DNA of 64,000 nt, from the NCBI GenBank assembly GCA_020632755.1, contig JACKEY010000009.1, positions 179,511 to 243,510 on the forward strand, written 5' to 3'. The notes beneath the pieces are model-generated. The model had not been told where the DNA came from. It worked only from the letters and a program-made list of their open reading frames with translations, and made no database searches. Positions 25,332 to 38,965 of the stretch are shown one piece after another (position 1 is the first letter of the stretch; each line of letters begins with the position of its first letter). This stretch comes from Alphaproteobacteria bacterium. GTDB lineage: Bacteria; Myxococcota_A; UBA796; UBA2385. The translations under genes were made by a program, and so were the position numbers.

Positions 25332-26468
25332 TCAGGCCCGGCCCCGGGCGGTCAGCTCGGTGGCGAGCACTCGATGGTCCAGCGAGCCGACGACCGCAAG
25401 CCCCGAAGGAGGCGCGACCGGTCGGTCGAGGTGGTGCCGCAGGGCCACGAGACGGCGCACCGCGTCGGTGGCGAGGTCGTCATGGCGCTGATCCTGCTCC
25501 TGGAGGCGGACCAGGGTCTCGAAGACCTCCCACTGCAGGGCGGGTTCCTTGCAGCACAGGAACAGATCGACGGTCGCCCGGCTGGCCAGGTCGAGCTGGT
25601 GGTCGACCGGGAAGCGTCCGCGCACCGCCTTCATCTCCATGTCGTCGCTGACCACGACGCCCTGGAAGCCCAGCTTCTCTCGCAGGACGCCGCGCAGGAT
25701 GCGCTCCGACATGGTCGCCGGGTGCTCCTCGTCCCAGGCCGGGAACATCACGTGGGCCGTCATCACCATCCGGGCCGCGCGACCCAGGGCGTGGCGGAAG
25801 GGCACCAGCTCGCAGTGCTCGAGGTCGGGCGGCTCCTTCTCGACCACCGGCAGGTCCAGGTGGCTGTCCACGCTGGTGTCGCCGTGGCCGGGGAAGTGCT
25901 TCACGCAGCCGACCACGCCGCCGGCCTCCAGCCCCTGCAGGGTCGCGATCACGTGCCGGGCGACCGCGCGAGGGTCCCGCGAGAAGGACCGGTCGCCGAT
26001 GACCGGGTTGTCCGGGTTGCTGTCCACGTCCGCGACCGGGGCCCAGTTCACGTTGAAGCCCATGGCCCGCAGCTCGTCGGCCATCGCCCGCCCGAGCTGG
26101 CGGGTCTGGGCGACGTCGTCGACGTTGCCGACCCAGCGGGCGCGCGGCCACTCGGTGGCCTTGACGCGCTGGACCCGCCCGCCTTCCTGGTCGACCGACA
26201 GGATCGGCGGGTGCGTGTCGGGCACCAGGTCGCGCAGCTCGCGGTTCAGCTCGAGCACCTGGCCCGGCTCTTCGACGTTGCGGGCGAACAGGATGAACCC
26301 GCCGAGCGGGCCCTGCCGGGCGAGCCGCCTGAGCTCGTCGTGGGGGCCGAGCCCCTCGAAGCCGCAGATCATGCGCTGGGCCGCCCGGCGCTTGCGGTCG
26401 GCCAGGGTGGTCGTGTCGCCGATGGCGGTCACGGGCGGCCGGTGACCGGCGGCCTTGCCCCGCTTCAC
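25332..26468 (-). CDS. nagZ: Glycoside hydrolase family 3 beta-N-acetylhexosaminidase
   Basis: A 378-aa NagZ-like enzyme that removes N-acetylglucosamine from peptidoglycan turnover products in the cytoplasm. Hallmarks: G-G-F-I-L-F-A-R-N, S-V-D-Q-E-G-G-R-V-Q-R, N-W-A-P-V-A-D-V-D, D-R-S-F-S-R-D-P, the catalytic-loop K-H-F-P-G-H-G-D-T-S-V-D-S-H, and V-V-S-D-D-M-E-M-K-A with the nucleophile aspartate. The GTG at 26468 overlaps the stop of the epimerase gene upstream (GTGA). A GTG at 26432 is an alternative start. It forms an operon with the epimerase, although the two pathways are not obviously related. Confidence 0.94.
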   Translation of the reverse strand: MKRGKAAGHRPPVTAIGDTTTLADRKRRAAQRMICGFEGLGPHDELRRLARQGPLGGFILFARNVEEPGQVLELNRELRDLVPDTHPPILSVDQEGGRVQRVKATEWPRARWVGNVDDVAQTRQLGRAMADELRAMGFNVNWAPVADVDSNPDNPVIGDRSFSRDPRAVARHVIATLQGLEAGGVVGCVKHFPGHGDTSVDSHLDLPVVEKEPPDLEHCELVPFRHALGRAARMVMTAHVMFPAWDEEHPATMSERILRGVLREKLGFQGVVVSDDMEMKAVRGRFPVDHQLDLASRATVDLFLCCKEPALQWEVFETLVRLQEQDQRHDDLATDAVRRLVALRHHLDRPVAPPSGLAVVGSLDHRVLATELTARGRA

Positions 26469-26884
26469 GCGTGCCCCGCGTCCGCCGGGTGCTCGGCGAG
26501 CTCGATGAGCACGCCGCCCGCCGACTTCGGGTGGATGAACACCACGCGCGTGCCGTGCGCGCCCGGCACCGGCGCTGCGGTCAGGAAGCGGTAGCCCTTG
26601 TCGGTCAGCCGCTGCATGTCGGCGTCGATGTCGTCGGTGCGGAAGCACAGGTGGTGCAGCCCGCCGCCGCGCTTGTCCAGGAAGCCCTGGACCGGGCCCT
26701 GCCCGTCGATCGGGTGGATGAGCTCGATGCGCGTGTCGCCGACCGGGACGAAGGCCGTGGTCGTCTGCTGGGTCGGCACGTCCTCGCGGCCCGCCAGCGG
26801 CATGCCCAGGTCTTCGCAGAACCGGGCGATGGCGGCGTGCAGATCGGGCACGGCGATCGCGATGTGGTCGAGTCCCAGGATCAT
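26465..26884 (-). CDS. mce: Methylmalonyl-CoA epimerase
   Basis: Interconverts (2S)- and (2R)-methylmalonyl-CoA in propionyl-CoA metabolism. The 139-aa protein has the vicinal-oxygen-chelate fold of this family: D-H-I-A-I-A-V-P-D at residues 6-14, E-L-I-H-P, H-H-L-C-F-R-T-D-D-I and the C-terminal V-F-I-H-P-K-S-A-G-G-V-L-I-E-L that is nearly diagnostic for the epimerase. Metal-ligand histidines and the final Glu are present. nagZ begins inside its stop codon. Mutase genes are not in the window. Confidence 0.93.
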   Translation of the reverse strand: MILGLDHIAIAVPDLHAAIARFCEDLGMPLAGREDVPTQQTTTAFVPVGDTRIELIHPIDGQGPVQGFLDKRGGGLHHLCFRTDDIDADMQRLTDKGYRFLTAAPVPGAHGTRVVFIHPKSAGGVLIELAEHPADAGHA

Positions 26885-26970
26885 GCGGCTCTCCTGCCGA
26901 AGGCGCCCGTGCACGCGGGGCCGAGGGCGGTCGTAACCCGATGTTCACGGGCACTTCGAGGGGGGCTGGC

Positions 26971-26976
26971 TACCGT
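26971..26976 (+). promoter_or_regulatory. Putative -10 element (TACCGT) of the OmpA-family gene
   Basis: TACCGT, 7 nt before the ATG at 26984, again consistent with a leaderless transcript. Confidence 0.4.
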
Positions 26977-26983
26977 CCGCGCC

Positions 26984-28549
26984 ATGCGACGGAACCCCCT
27001 CCTCCTCGCCGTGCTGGCGCTCCTCCTCCTGGTCCTCCCCTCCCCGGCGGCGGCCCAGGGCCTCGACGACCTCGACGACCTCGACAGGCCGTCCGAGCGC
27101 ACGACCAAGGGGCGGACCGACCGCAAGGACGCGCCGTCCGAGGAGCCCGGCATGCGGCTGGGCATCGGCGCCGGCTGGTTCCAGGCCGGCGAGAACGAGA
27201 CCATCATCGATGGCTCGTGGACCATCGTCCCGCGCGTCGGCTACGCCTTCAACCACACCGTGTGGCTGGAAGCCGACGTCGGCTACTCCCAGGGCGTCAC
27301 GCGCAGCGTCGACCGGCTCTACCACGTCGTCACGCCGCGCCTGAACCTGCTGCTGCACCTGCCGAAGGCCGGTCCCCTCACCTTCTTCGTGGCCGCCGGC
27401 CCCGGCATCTACTGGAAGAAGGTCGAGCGCTCCCCCGACGACGAGATCGGCACCGGCGACAAGGCGCCCAGCGAGCTGTCGGGCTGGGGCCAGTACAAGA
27501 ACCCCGACACCGACTTCCTGCTCAACGCGGGCCCCGGCCTGAAGATCGCCCTCGGCAAGAGCCCCGTCGCCCTGCGGACCGACTTCCGGTTCATGTACAG
27601 CATGGGCGACACGCCGGCCGACAAGGACGGCAACCCCGCCACCTTCGAGCCCGATCGCTACAGCAACTGGGAGTGGACCGGCGCGCTGGCCTTCTCGCTG
27701 GGCCCCCGCGTCCGCGACACGGACGGCGACGGCTACATGGACGACGTCGACGACTGCATCGACGATCCCGAGGACTTCGACGACTACAAGGACGAGGACG
27801 GCTGCCCCGATCGCGACAACGACCGCGACGGCCTGGCCGACACCGTCGACCGCTGCCCCGACGAGGCCGAAGACTTCGACTCCTGGCAGGACGAAGACGG
27901 CTGCCCCGACCCCGACAACGACAGCGACGGCGTCTCCGACCGCTACGACGACTGCCCGCTGGTCTACGGCAGCGCCAAGACCGCCGGCTGCCCCGACCGC
28001 GACGCCGACGGCGTGGTCGACAGCGCCGACCTGTGCCCCGACGAAGCCGGCCCCGCCAGCAACAACGGCTGCCCGGCGCGCATCGCCGACCGCGACAACG
28101 ACGGCGTGCCCGACGACCGCGACCGCTGCCCCGACGAGCCCGCCGACCCCCGGGTCGACCCCAGCCGCAGCGACGGCTGCCCGGCCCGGGTCGTCGTCAC
28201 CCGCGAACAGGTCGTCATCCTCGACAAGGTCTACTTCGACACCGGCCGCGCCTCGATCAAGCGCATCAGCCACGCCATCCTCAACGAGGTCGCCGGCGTG
28301 CTGAACACCTACCCGGACATCGCCCGGGTCGAGGTCCAGGGCCACACCGACAGCGACGGCAGCGACGCCGCCAACCTCGACCTGTCCCAGCGCCGCGCCG
28401 AAGCCGTCGTCGCCTACCTCATCCAGCAGGGCGTCGATCCCTCGCGGCTGAGCGCCCGCGGCTACGGCGAGTCCGTGCCCATCGCCGACAACTACACGCC
28501 GGACGGCAAGGCCCAGAACCGCCGCGTCGAGTTCCAGATCGTCGAGTAG
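26984..28549 (+). CDS. OmpA-family outer membrane protein with thrombospondin type 3 repeats
   Basis: A 521-aa outer membrane protein. A signal peptide ends at A-A-A-Q-G. Residues about 55-240 form a beta-barrel domain. Residues about 245-405 contain Asp-rich calcium-binding repeats of the D-x-D-x-D-G-x-x-D and D-x-C-P-D-x-x type (for example D-T-D-G-D-G-Y-M-D-D-V-D-D-C). The C-terminal 110 residues are an OmpA peptidoglycan-binding domain with Y-F-D-T-G-R-A-S-I, V-Q-G-H-T-D-S-D-G and N-R-R-V-E-F. It links outer membrane to cell wall. No ribosome site precedes the ATG, but a TACCGT box lies 7 nt upstream. Confidence 0.94.
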   Translation: MRRNPLLLAVLALLLLVLPSPAAAQGLDDLDDLDRPSERTTKGRTDRKDAPSEEPGMRLGIGAGWFQAGENETIIDGSWTIVPRVGYAFNHTVWLEADVGYSQGVTRSVDRLYHVVTPRLNLLLHLPKAGPLTFFVAAGPGIYWKKVERSPDDEIGTGDKAPSELSGWGQYKNPDTDFLLNAGPGLKIALGKSPVALRTDFRFMYSMGDTPADKDGNPATFEPDRYSNWEWTGALAFSLGPRVRDTDGDGYMDDVDDCIDDPEDFDDYKDEDGCPDRDNDRDGLADTVDRCPDEAEDFDSWQDEDGCPDPDNDSDGVSDRYDDCPLVYGSAKTAGCPDRDADGVVDSADLCPDEAGPASNNGCPARIADRDNDGVPDDRDRCPDEPADPRVDPSRSDGCPARVVVTREQVVILDKVYFDTGRASIKRISHAILNEVAGVLNTYPDIARVEVQGHTDSDGSDAANLDLSQRRAEAVVAYLIQQGVDPSRLSARGYGESVPIADNYTPDGKAQNRRVEFQIVE

Positions 28550-28587
28550 GGCCGCCCCTGCGCTCCGGCTGGGGCCCCCCCGCTACT
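28545..28587. terminator. Inverted repeat with both convergent TAG stops in its arms
   Basis: AGTAG (28545-28549) contains the stop of the OmpA gene, and CTACT (28583-28587) the reversed stop of the LURP-one-like gene. The 33 nt between them also contain complementary G and C runs that would extend the stem. Likely a bidirectional terminator. Confidence 0.45.
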
Positions 28588-29167
28588 GCTGCCGCCCCTC
28601 GATCGCGAGCAGCAGCACCACGGCGGCCACGCCCATGCGCGGGTCGAGCTCGTCGGCGCTCGCGGCGCTGTAGTCGACGTCGTAGGCCAGCTGGAAGGGG
28701 TTGAAGCGCTGCTTGATGACGCCGGCGTGCTTGTCGCCCAGGCTCACGTGGAAGGACTGCGGGATGATCGGGAAGAAGCGCCGCAGCAGGGCCAGGGCGC
28801 TGCCGTCCTCCTTGACCTTGCCGATGTCGATGCCGTCGGCGCCGATGATGGTCCACTCGTCCCGCAGCATGGACTTCAGGCCCTCGCGGCGCATCGCGCC
28901 CAGGGTCTCGCCGGTCTTCTTGTCGGTGACGTCGTAGGTCCCCATGAAGTCGCCGATGCCGCGCGCCTGGATGCCCAGCACGGGGTCGGTCTGCGCTTCG
29001 TCGGAGAAGACGGTGATCTCCTCCTTGAGCTTGAAGGCCTTCTGCTTGATGAAGAAGCGCAGGTTGCCTTCGGGGCCATAGATGCGGAAGGCCGCGCCCA
29101 GGAAGGCGAACAGCGCCTTCTTGGCGACGTAACGATCGGAGTAGCGGGTGAGCGCGGTGCTGGTCAT
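28583..29167 (-). CDS. LURP-one/phospholipid scramblase-like protein
   Basis: A 194-aa protein with the tubby-like plan of LURP-one-related and scramblase-like proteins: R-F-F-I-K-Q-K-A-F-K-L-K-E-E-I-T-V-F, then G-I-Q-A-R, Y-D-V-T-D-K-K-T-G-E, G-A-M-R-R and D-E-W-T-I. It ends in a hydrophobic C-terminal helix (M-G-V-A-A-V-V-L-L-L-A-I), typical of the family. It probably associates with membranes. The biochemical role in bacteria is unknown. It diverges from the RND operon with 172 bp between starts. Confidence 0.82.
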   Translation of the reverse strand: MTSTALTRYSDRYVAKKALFAFLGAAFRIYGPEGNLRFFIKQKAFKLKEEITVFSDEAQTDPVLGIQARGIGDFMGTYDVTDKKTGETLGAMRREGLKSMLRDEWTIIGADGIDIGKVKEDGSALALLRRFFPIIPQSFHVSLGDKHAGVIKQRFNPFQLAYDVDYSAASADELDPRMGVAAVVLLLAIEGRQQ

Positions 29168-29339
29168 GGTGGGCTCCGGTGCCTAAGACCCGGTCCGCAT
29201 ACCGCGCGCGTGTCCCCCGCGTGCGCGCGCCGCCGCTCCCGACCGATCGCGCCCGACCCGTTGACCCGGGGCAATGCCGCTCCACCGGGCAGCGTAGGCC
29301 CCTCCCCTGCCGAATCGCTCCCGCCCGCAGAGGCCGACG

Positions 29340-30736
29340 ATGACCTCCTCCAGCACGCTGACCCGGGCGGCCTCCCGGGCATTCCCCCTCTTCCTCGCGA
29401 CCCTGCTGGCCTGCAGCGGCGGCGGCGGCGGCCCCGGCGGTGGCCCTGGCGGAAAGGGGGGCAAGGGCGGCAAGGGCGGCATGGAAGAAGGCCAGGAGCC
29501 CGATCGCCGCGTGCTGGTCGAAGCCGCCCCCGTCGCCCGGGGCGAGGTCTCGGACCACCTGGTCACCACCGGCAGCCTGGAGTCCGAAGCCCAGGCCGAC
29601 ATCGTGCCCGAAGCCACCGGCGTCGTGACCCAGCTGCTGGTCGAAGAAGGCGACCAGGTCAAGAAGGGCCAGCTGCTCGCCGTGCTGTCGAACCCCAGCC
29701 TGGAGGCCGGCGCCCAGCGCGCGAAGCTCGAGCTCGAGCGGGCCGAGACCGACGCGCAGACCGCCCGCGATCTGCACGGCCGGGGCGCCATCTCCGACAC
29801 CGACCTGCGCACGGCCGAGCAGGCGCTGGCCACCGCGCGCACGGCCTTCTCCGAAGCCGCCGCCACCGCCGGCTTCACCCGCATCGACGCCCCGATCGCC
29901 GGCACCGTCAGCGTGCGCAACCTGCGCGTCGGCGAAGTCGCGGGCGGCACGATGGCCTTCCAGATCGTCGACCTGAGCCGCCTGCGCGTCATGGTCCAGC
30001 TGCCCGAGAAGGACCTGGCCCGCGTGCGCGAGGGCCAGCCGGTGGTCCTGCAGGGCGCCTACGACGAAGACGCCCGCGGCACCGGCGTGGTGCGCCGCAT
30101 CAGCCCCGTCGTCGACCCCCAGTCCGGCACCGTGCGCGTGACCATCGACGTGGACGCCGACACCACCGACCTGCGCCCCGGCCAGTTCGTGAAGGTCCGG
30201 GTCGAGGTCGATCGCCACGACGACGTGCTGACCATCCCCCGCCGCGCCCTGGTCTGGATCGATGGCGACCCGGTCGCCTGGAAGGTGGTCGAGGGCAAGG
30301 CCAAGGCGGACGAGGAGGAGGGCGAGGACGCTCCCGCCGACGGCGCGGAGGAGAAGAAGGAGGAAGGCGGCCTGTTCGCCGGACTGTTCGGCGACGAGGA
30401 GAAGGCCGGCGAGGACGGCGAGGACGACCAGAAGGACGAGCCGCCCCCGTGGCCCCTGCGCGAGGCCGAGCGCGCCGACCTGGAGATCGGCTTCCAGGAT
30501 CCCCAGCTGGTCGAGGTGATCTCGGGCCTGGACGAGGGCGATCTGGTCGTGACCATCGGCAACGGCAACCTGCGCGGCGGCACGCCCCTGCGCCTGCCCG
30601 ACGACCCCGGCCCCGAGGCCGCCCGCAAGAAGGACGGCGGCGAGGACGGCGAAGACGGCAAGGCCGAGGACGCCGACAAGGCCGACGCCGACAAGGCCGA
30701 CGCCGACACCGAGACCACCGACGAGGGCGAAGCCGG

Positions 30737-30740
<4 letters not shown>
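29340..30740 (+). CDS. RND efflux periplasmic adaptor (membrane fusion protein), lipoprotein
   Basis: A 466-aa HlyD/AcrA-type adaptor joining the inner-membrane pump to the outer-membrane channel. The lipobox L-L-A-C is at Cys24, followed by a Gly/Lys-rich linker. The lipoyl domain halves (A-T-G-V-V-T-Q-L-L-V-E-E-G-D-Q-V and F-T-R-I-D-A-P-I-A-G-T-V) flank a short helical hairpin, then the beta-barrel domain (L-R-V-M-V-Q-L-P-E-K-D-L). The membrane-proximal domain is interrupted at about 320-380 by an acidic Glu/Asp/Lys-rich insertion, and the protein ends in an acidic A-D-K-A-D repeat tail. It is first gene of the efflux operon. The next gene starts inside its stop codon. Confidence 0.93.
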
Positions 30741-34396
<3,656 letters not shown>

Positions 34397-34399
34397 GCC

Positions 34400-37300
34400 G
34401 TGCAGCGCTGGCTCCCCTGGCTGTCCGTCCATCGGCCCGTGACCGTGGTGATGATCTTCACCGCGCTCATGGTGCTGGGCGGCATCGCCTGGAGCCGGAT
34501 CCCGCTGGAGATGATGCCCGGCGGCTTCGAGCTGAACCGGCTGTGGGTGTGGGTGCCCTACCGGGACAGCACGCCCCAGGAGAACGAGAACGCGCTGGTG
34601 CGACCGATGGAGGAACAGCTCGCCACGGTCGAGGGGCTCAAGACGCTGGAGTCCCGCGCCAGCAGCGGCAGCGCCCAGTTCGAGCTCGAGTTCCACCGGT
34701 CGATCAGCATGGCGGCTGCCTACAACGCCACCGTCGACCGCATGGAACGGGCGATGGCCGAGGTGCCCGACGACGTCGACCGCTACTGGGTCTACCGCTG
34801 GAACCCCAGCGACGAGCCCATCGTCTGGGCCGGCATGTCCTTCCCCGAGGCGGTCGAGGACCCCTACCACCTGTCCAACGAGGTCATCGCGCGGCGGCTG
34901 GAGCGTGTGTCCGGCGTCGGCAAGGTCGACGTCTGGGGCGTGGACCCCAAGCGCGTGTTCATCGACATCAAGCTCGACGCCCTGCTCACCCACGGCCTGT
35001 CGCTGGGCGACATCGTGCGCGAGCTCGGCAGCGACAACTTCCAGCTGGCCAGCGGTCGCATCGTGGATCGCGGCCAGGTCCGCTACGTGCGCAGCCTGGC
35101 CCGCTGGGAGGACCTGGAGACCCTGGAGCAGTACCCGGTGGCCCCGGGCGTCACCCTGGGCGACATCAGCGACATCACCTACCGGCTGGACCCGAGCGCC
35201 GACATCGCCCACATCAACGGCGACGAAGGCGCGGCCCTGGCGATCAACAAGGAGTCCGGCGCCAACACGGTCTCCGCCGCCGCCGCCGTGCGCGACGCGA
35301 TCACCGAGCTCGAGGCCGACCCGCGCCTGCAGGGCGCCGGCATCTTCACCTTCTTCGACCAGGGCAAGCTCATCCAGGGCAGCATCGACACCCTGGTCAA
35401 CACCGCGCTGACCGGCGGTCTGTGCGCCGTGGTCGTGCTGTTCGCCTTCCTGCGGGACTGGCGGATGACGCTGCTCATCGCGGCCTGCATCCCGGTCACC
35501 CTGCTGTTCACGGTGACCATCCTGTACTTCACCGGCGGCAGCCTGAACCTGCTGTCGCTGATGGGCCTGATGCTGGCCGTCGGCATGGTCGTGGACAACG
35601 CCATCGTCGTGGTCGAGTCCATCTACGCCCGCCGCCAGGTGGGCGAGGACCGCAAGCACGCCGCGGTCGAAGGCGCCGCCGAGGTCGGGCTGGCGATCAC
35701 GATGTCGACGCTGACGACCATGGTCGTCTTCCTGCCCGTCATCCTGATGACCGGCGACGCCGACTTCAGCTTCTTCCTGGGCCAGATCGGCTTCCCCGTC
35801 GTGTTCGCCCTGGCCACCAGCCTGCTGGTCGCGCTGCTGTTCACGCCGCTGACCACGACCCTGCTCAAGGGCGTGCCCGACCCGGTCACCGGCCGCGAGA
35901 CCGTGCGCCCCGAGCCGCGCTGGGTGTCCTGGCTGGTCGACCGCTACGGCCGGACCCTGTCGTGGGTGCTGGCCCACCGCACCGACAGCCTGGTCGGCGT
36001 CGTCGGCATGCTGGTCATCACCTTCGTGCTGCCGGTGCAGGGGGTCCAGTGCACCCCCAACGCCGACGGCAACATGAACGACTTCGTCGTCCGCTACGAG
36101 GTCCCCGGCGACTACGGCTACTACGAGCGGCTCGACATCGTCGAGACCTTCGAGGACTGGGTCGAGGAGCACCGCGAGGAGTGGGGCGTCCGCGTGCACC
36201 GGAGCCGCCTGGGCAGCAGCAGCGGCCGCGGCAGCACCTATGTCTACCTGGAGGAGGAGCGCCCCGAGGGCGCGATGAGCCGCGAGGACGTGGTCGAGGC
36301 GGCCAAGGCCAGCCTGCCGCAGATCCCCGGCGTCGACGCCAGCATCGGCTGGCAGAACATGGGAGCCGGCGACAACCGCAGCATCCGCATCGTGCTGCGG
36401 GGCGAGGACACGGCGACCCTGGCCACCCTGGCCGAAGAGGCGACCCGCCGCCTGCGGGCGGCCGAGGGCGTGCTGGCCGTGCGCGACGAGATGGAGGAAG
36501 GCGGCGGCCGCGAGATGCGGCTGGTGGTCGACCGCGACGCCGCCAGCCGGGCCGGCGTGAGCGCCATGTCCATCGGCCAGACCGTCGGCTTCGCCCTGCG
36601 CGGCACCCAGCTGCCCGACTACCAGGACCAGTCGATCGGCGGCGGCAGCAAGGAGGTCGACGTCGTCACGCGCTTCCAGTACGAGGACCGCCAGGACATC
36701 GACCGGCTGCTGGACTTCCCGATGTGGAGCCCGGTCACCCAGAGCATCACGCCGCTGCGCGCGCTGGTGGACACGGAAGTCGCCCCGGGCCTGGGCAGCA
36801 TCAACCGCGAAGACCGCATCACGTCCTGGCCGCTGACCATCGACCTGGACCAGGGCGTCGACATGACCGCCGCCTGGGGCAGCGTGGACGCCGCCCTGGC
36901 CGGCATGGAGATGCCCCGCGGCTACCGCTGGGACAAGGGCCAGAGCTTCGACTCCCAGGAAGAGGACAACGAAGCCATCCTGCTGGCCGTCGGCCTGTCG
37001 GTGGTGTTCGTCTTCCTGATCATGGGCGTGCTCTTCGAGAGCTTCCTGCTGCCCGTCGCCATCATCACGACCGTGCCGATGGCCCTGTTCGGCGCCTACT
37101 GGACCCTGTACCTGACCGGCGGCAGCCTGGATCCGATGGGCGGCGTCGGCGTCGTCGTGCTGATCGGCGTCGTGGTCAACAACGGCATCGTGCTCATCGA
37201 CCTGGTCACGCGCCTGCGGGACGACGGCCACGACCGCACCCACGCCCTGGTCGAAGCCGGCCGGCGGCGCCTGCGGCCCATCCTGATGACCGCGCTGACC

Positions 37301-37540
37301 ACCATCTTCGGCCTGCTGCCCATGGCGATGGGCACCGCCACCTTCATCGGCATCCCCTACGCGCCGATGGGTCGGGTCGTCGCCGGCGGTATGGTGGCCG
37401 GCACCCTGCTGACCCTCTTCTTCCTGCCCTACCTGTACAGCGTGCTCGACGACATGCGCGACAGCGCGAAGCGCCAGGTCGCCTGGATCCTGCGCCCCCG
37501 GCGCCCGTCGAGCCCCCAGAGCCCCGCGGAGGGCAAGTGA
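34400..37540 (+). CDS. RND efflux pump, second subunit (AcrB/MdtC-like)
   Basis: A 1046-aa RND transporter of normal length, starting at a GTG 3 bp after the first pump's stop. Landmarks: L-S-V-H-R-P-V-T-V-V-M at the N terminus, R-I-P-L-E-M-M-P-G-G-F in the first periplasmic strand, G-M-V-V-D-N-A-I-V-V-V-E-S in TM4 and V-L-I-G-V-V-V-N-N-G-I-V-L-I-D in TM10. It differs clearly from the upstream pump rather than being a recent copy. Sharing one adaptor and one outer-membrane gene suggests a hetero-trimeric pump. The TolC-like gene begins inside its stop codon. Confidence 0.94.
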   Translation: MQRWLPWLSVHRPVTVVMIFTALMVLGGIAWSRIPLEMMPGGFELNRLWVWVPYRDSTPQENENALVRPMEEQLATVEGLKTLESRASSGSAQFELEFHRSISMAAAYNATVDRMERAMAEVPDDVDRYWVYRWNPSDEPIVWAGMSFPEAVEDPYHLSNEVIARRLERVSGVGKVDVWGVDPKRVFIDIKLDALLTHGLSLGDIVRELGSDNFQLASGRIVDRGQVRYVRSLARWEDLETLEQYPVAPGVTLGDISDITYRLDPSADIAHINGDEGAALAINKESGANTVSAAAAVRDAITELEADPRLQGAGIFTFFDQGKLIQGSIDTLVNTALTGGLCAVVVLFAFLRDWRMTLLIAACIPVTLLFTVTILYFTGGSLNLLSLMGLMLAVGMVVDNAIVVVESIYARRQVGEDRKHAAVEGAAEVGLAITMSTLTTMVVFLPVILMTGDADFSFFLGQIGFPVVFALATSLLVALLFTPLTTTLLKGVPDPVTGRETVRPEPRWVSWLVDRYGRTLSWVLAHRTDSLVGVVGMLVITFVLPVQGVQCTPNADGNMNDFVVRYEVPGDYGYYERLDIVETFEDWVEEHREEWGVRVHRSRLGSSSGRGSTYVYLEEERPEGAMSREDVVEAAKASLPQIPGVDASIGWQNMGAGDNRSIRIVLRGEDTATLATLAEEATRRLRAAEGVLAVRDEMEEGGGREMRLVVDRDAASRAGVSAMSIGQTVGFALRGTQLPDYQDQSIGGGSKEVDVVTRFQYEDRQDIDRLLDFPMWSPVTQSITPLRALVDTEVAPGLGSINREDRITSWPLTIDLDQGVDMTAAWGSVDAALAGMEMPRGYRWDKGQSFDSQEEDNEAILLAVGLSVVFVFLIMGVLFESFLLPVAIITTVPMALFGAYWTLYLTGGSLDPMGGVGVVVLIGVVVNNGIVLIDLVTRLRDDGHDRTHALVEAGRRRLRPILMTALTTIFGLLPMAMGTATFIGIPYAPMGRVVAGGMVAGTLLTLFFLPYLYSVLDDMRDSAKRQVAWILRPRRPSSPQSPAEGK

Positions 37541-38964
37541 TTCCCGCCCTGATCCTGCTGGCCGCCGCCCCTGCCCAGGCGGCCCCCATGTCCTACGAAG
37601 ACGCGCTCCAGCGCGCCCTGGACCGCAACCCCGAGCTGCTCGGGGCGAGCGAGAGCCGCCAGAGCGCCGAAGGCGCGCTGATGGCCGCCAAGGCCACCTT
37701 CGACCCGACGCTGACCGCCAGCACCGGCTGGACCAGCAGCGTGGGCGAGAGCACCCGCGAGTTCGGCGAGGTGCTGTCCGACTTCCGCAACTACAACTGG
37801 GAAGCCGGGGTCTCGCAGTACTTCCAGACCGGCACCAGCGTCAGCCTGTCGACCGGCGGCAGTCGGTCCACCTTCCGCTACGAGCTGCGCGACACGGGCT
37901 TCATCGTCGAGAGCGAGGACCCCGAGTTCAGCACCGATCTGGGCCTGTCCATCACCCAGAACCTGCTGCAGGGCCTCAAGCCCTCCTACAACCAGCAGGG
38001 CGTGCGCTCCGCACAGCGGGCCCTGGACAGCGCGGCCCTGGCCGCCGAGCAGACCCGCCAGCGGGTGCTGGCCGACACCGCCCGGGCCTACTGGGCGCTC
38101 TACCAGGCGCAGCAGCTGGTCATGATCTCCGACCAGGCCCTCGAAGTGGCCCAGGAGGAGGAACGCATCGTCCTGGCCAAGGTCGAAGCCGGCGACCTGG
38201 CCCCCGTCGAGCGCAGCCGCGTCGCCGCCGCCGTGGTCCAGGCCCGCAGCGGGCAGCTCGAGGCCCGCAACAACCGCGACGCCGCCGCCGAGGCGCTGCA
38301 GCTGCTGGTGGGCGTGCCCCCGGACGGCGCCATCGAGGCGACCACCGCCCCGGCCGAGCCGACGTCGGTGTCCCTGGACCTGGACGCCCTGGTGGCCGAG
38401 GCGCTCGCCAACAACCCCGAGCTGCAGTCCGCCCGCAACAGCGAGCAGACCGCCGAGCTCGACCTGGCCGACGCCCGCCACGGCCGCCTGCCCGAGCTGT
38501 CGGCCACCGCCAGCTACACCCTCAAGGGCTACGAGACCGCGCTCGGCCAGTCCTATGGCGAGGTGTTCAGCGGCGACCTGCGCGACATCTACGTCGGCGG
38601 CAACCTGTCCGTGCCGCTCGGCAACCGCGCCGACCGCGGCAGCGTGATCCAGTCCCAGGCCGCCCTGGCCCAGGCCCGGATCACCCGCGAGGCGATGGAG
38701 CGCACCATCAGCCAGACCGTGCGCTCCCAGGCCCGCCAGGTCGAGCAGGCCGGGCTCAAGCTCGAGCTCGCCATCGCCAACCAGCGCCTGGCCGAAGAGA
38801 CCCTGGGCGCCGAGCGCGCGCTCCAGGACGCCGGCCGCGCCTTGCAGAAGGACGTGCTGGCCGCCATCCGCGCCGTGGATGACGCCAAGGTCGCCGTCGC
38901 CCAGGCCCACGCCGATCACGCCCTGGCGGTGGTCGAGCTGATGCGGGTCCGCGGGAAGCTGTAG
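37537..38964 (+). CDS. TolC-family outer membrane efflux channel
   Basis: A 475-aa outer membrane factor completing the RND operon. The GTG start overlaps the pump stop (GTGA) and opens a signal peptide (L-I-L-L-A-A-A-P-A-Q-A). The two-fold OEP repeat is visible as A-L-D-R-N-P-E-L near residue 22 and A-L-A-N-N-P-E-L-Q-S-A-R near 289, with long coiled-coil helices (R-V-L-A-D-T-A-R-A-Y-W-A-L-Y) and membrane strands with S-V-S-L-S-T-G. Only one base separates its stop from that of the convergent CDF gene. Confidence 0.94.
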   Translation: MIPALILLAAAPAQAAPMSYEDALQRALDRNPELLGASESRQSAEGALMAAKATFDPTLTASTGWTSSVGESTREFGEVLSDFRNYNWEAGVSQYFQTGTSVSLSTGGSRSTFRYELRDTGFIVESEDPEFSTDLGLSITQNLLQGLKPSYNQQGVRSAQRALDSAALAAEQTRQRVLADTARAYWALYQAQQLVMISDQALEVAQEEERIVLAKVEAGDLAPVERSRVAAAVVQARSGQLEARNNRDAAAEALQLLVGVPPDGAIEATTAPAEPTSVSLDLDALVAEALANNPELQSARNSEQTAELDLADARHGRLPELSATASYTLKGYETALGQSYGEVFSGDLRDIYVGGNLSVPLGNRADRGSVIQSQAALAQARITREAMERTISQTVRSQARQVEQAGLKLELAIANQRLAEETLGAERALQDAGRALQKDVLAAIRAVDDAKVAVAQAHADHALAVVELMRVRGKL

Positions 38965-38965
38965 C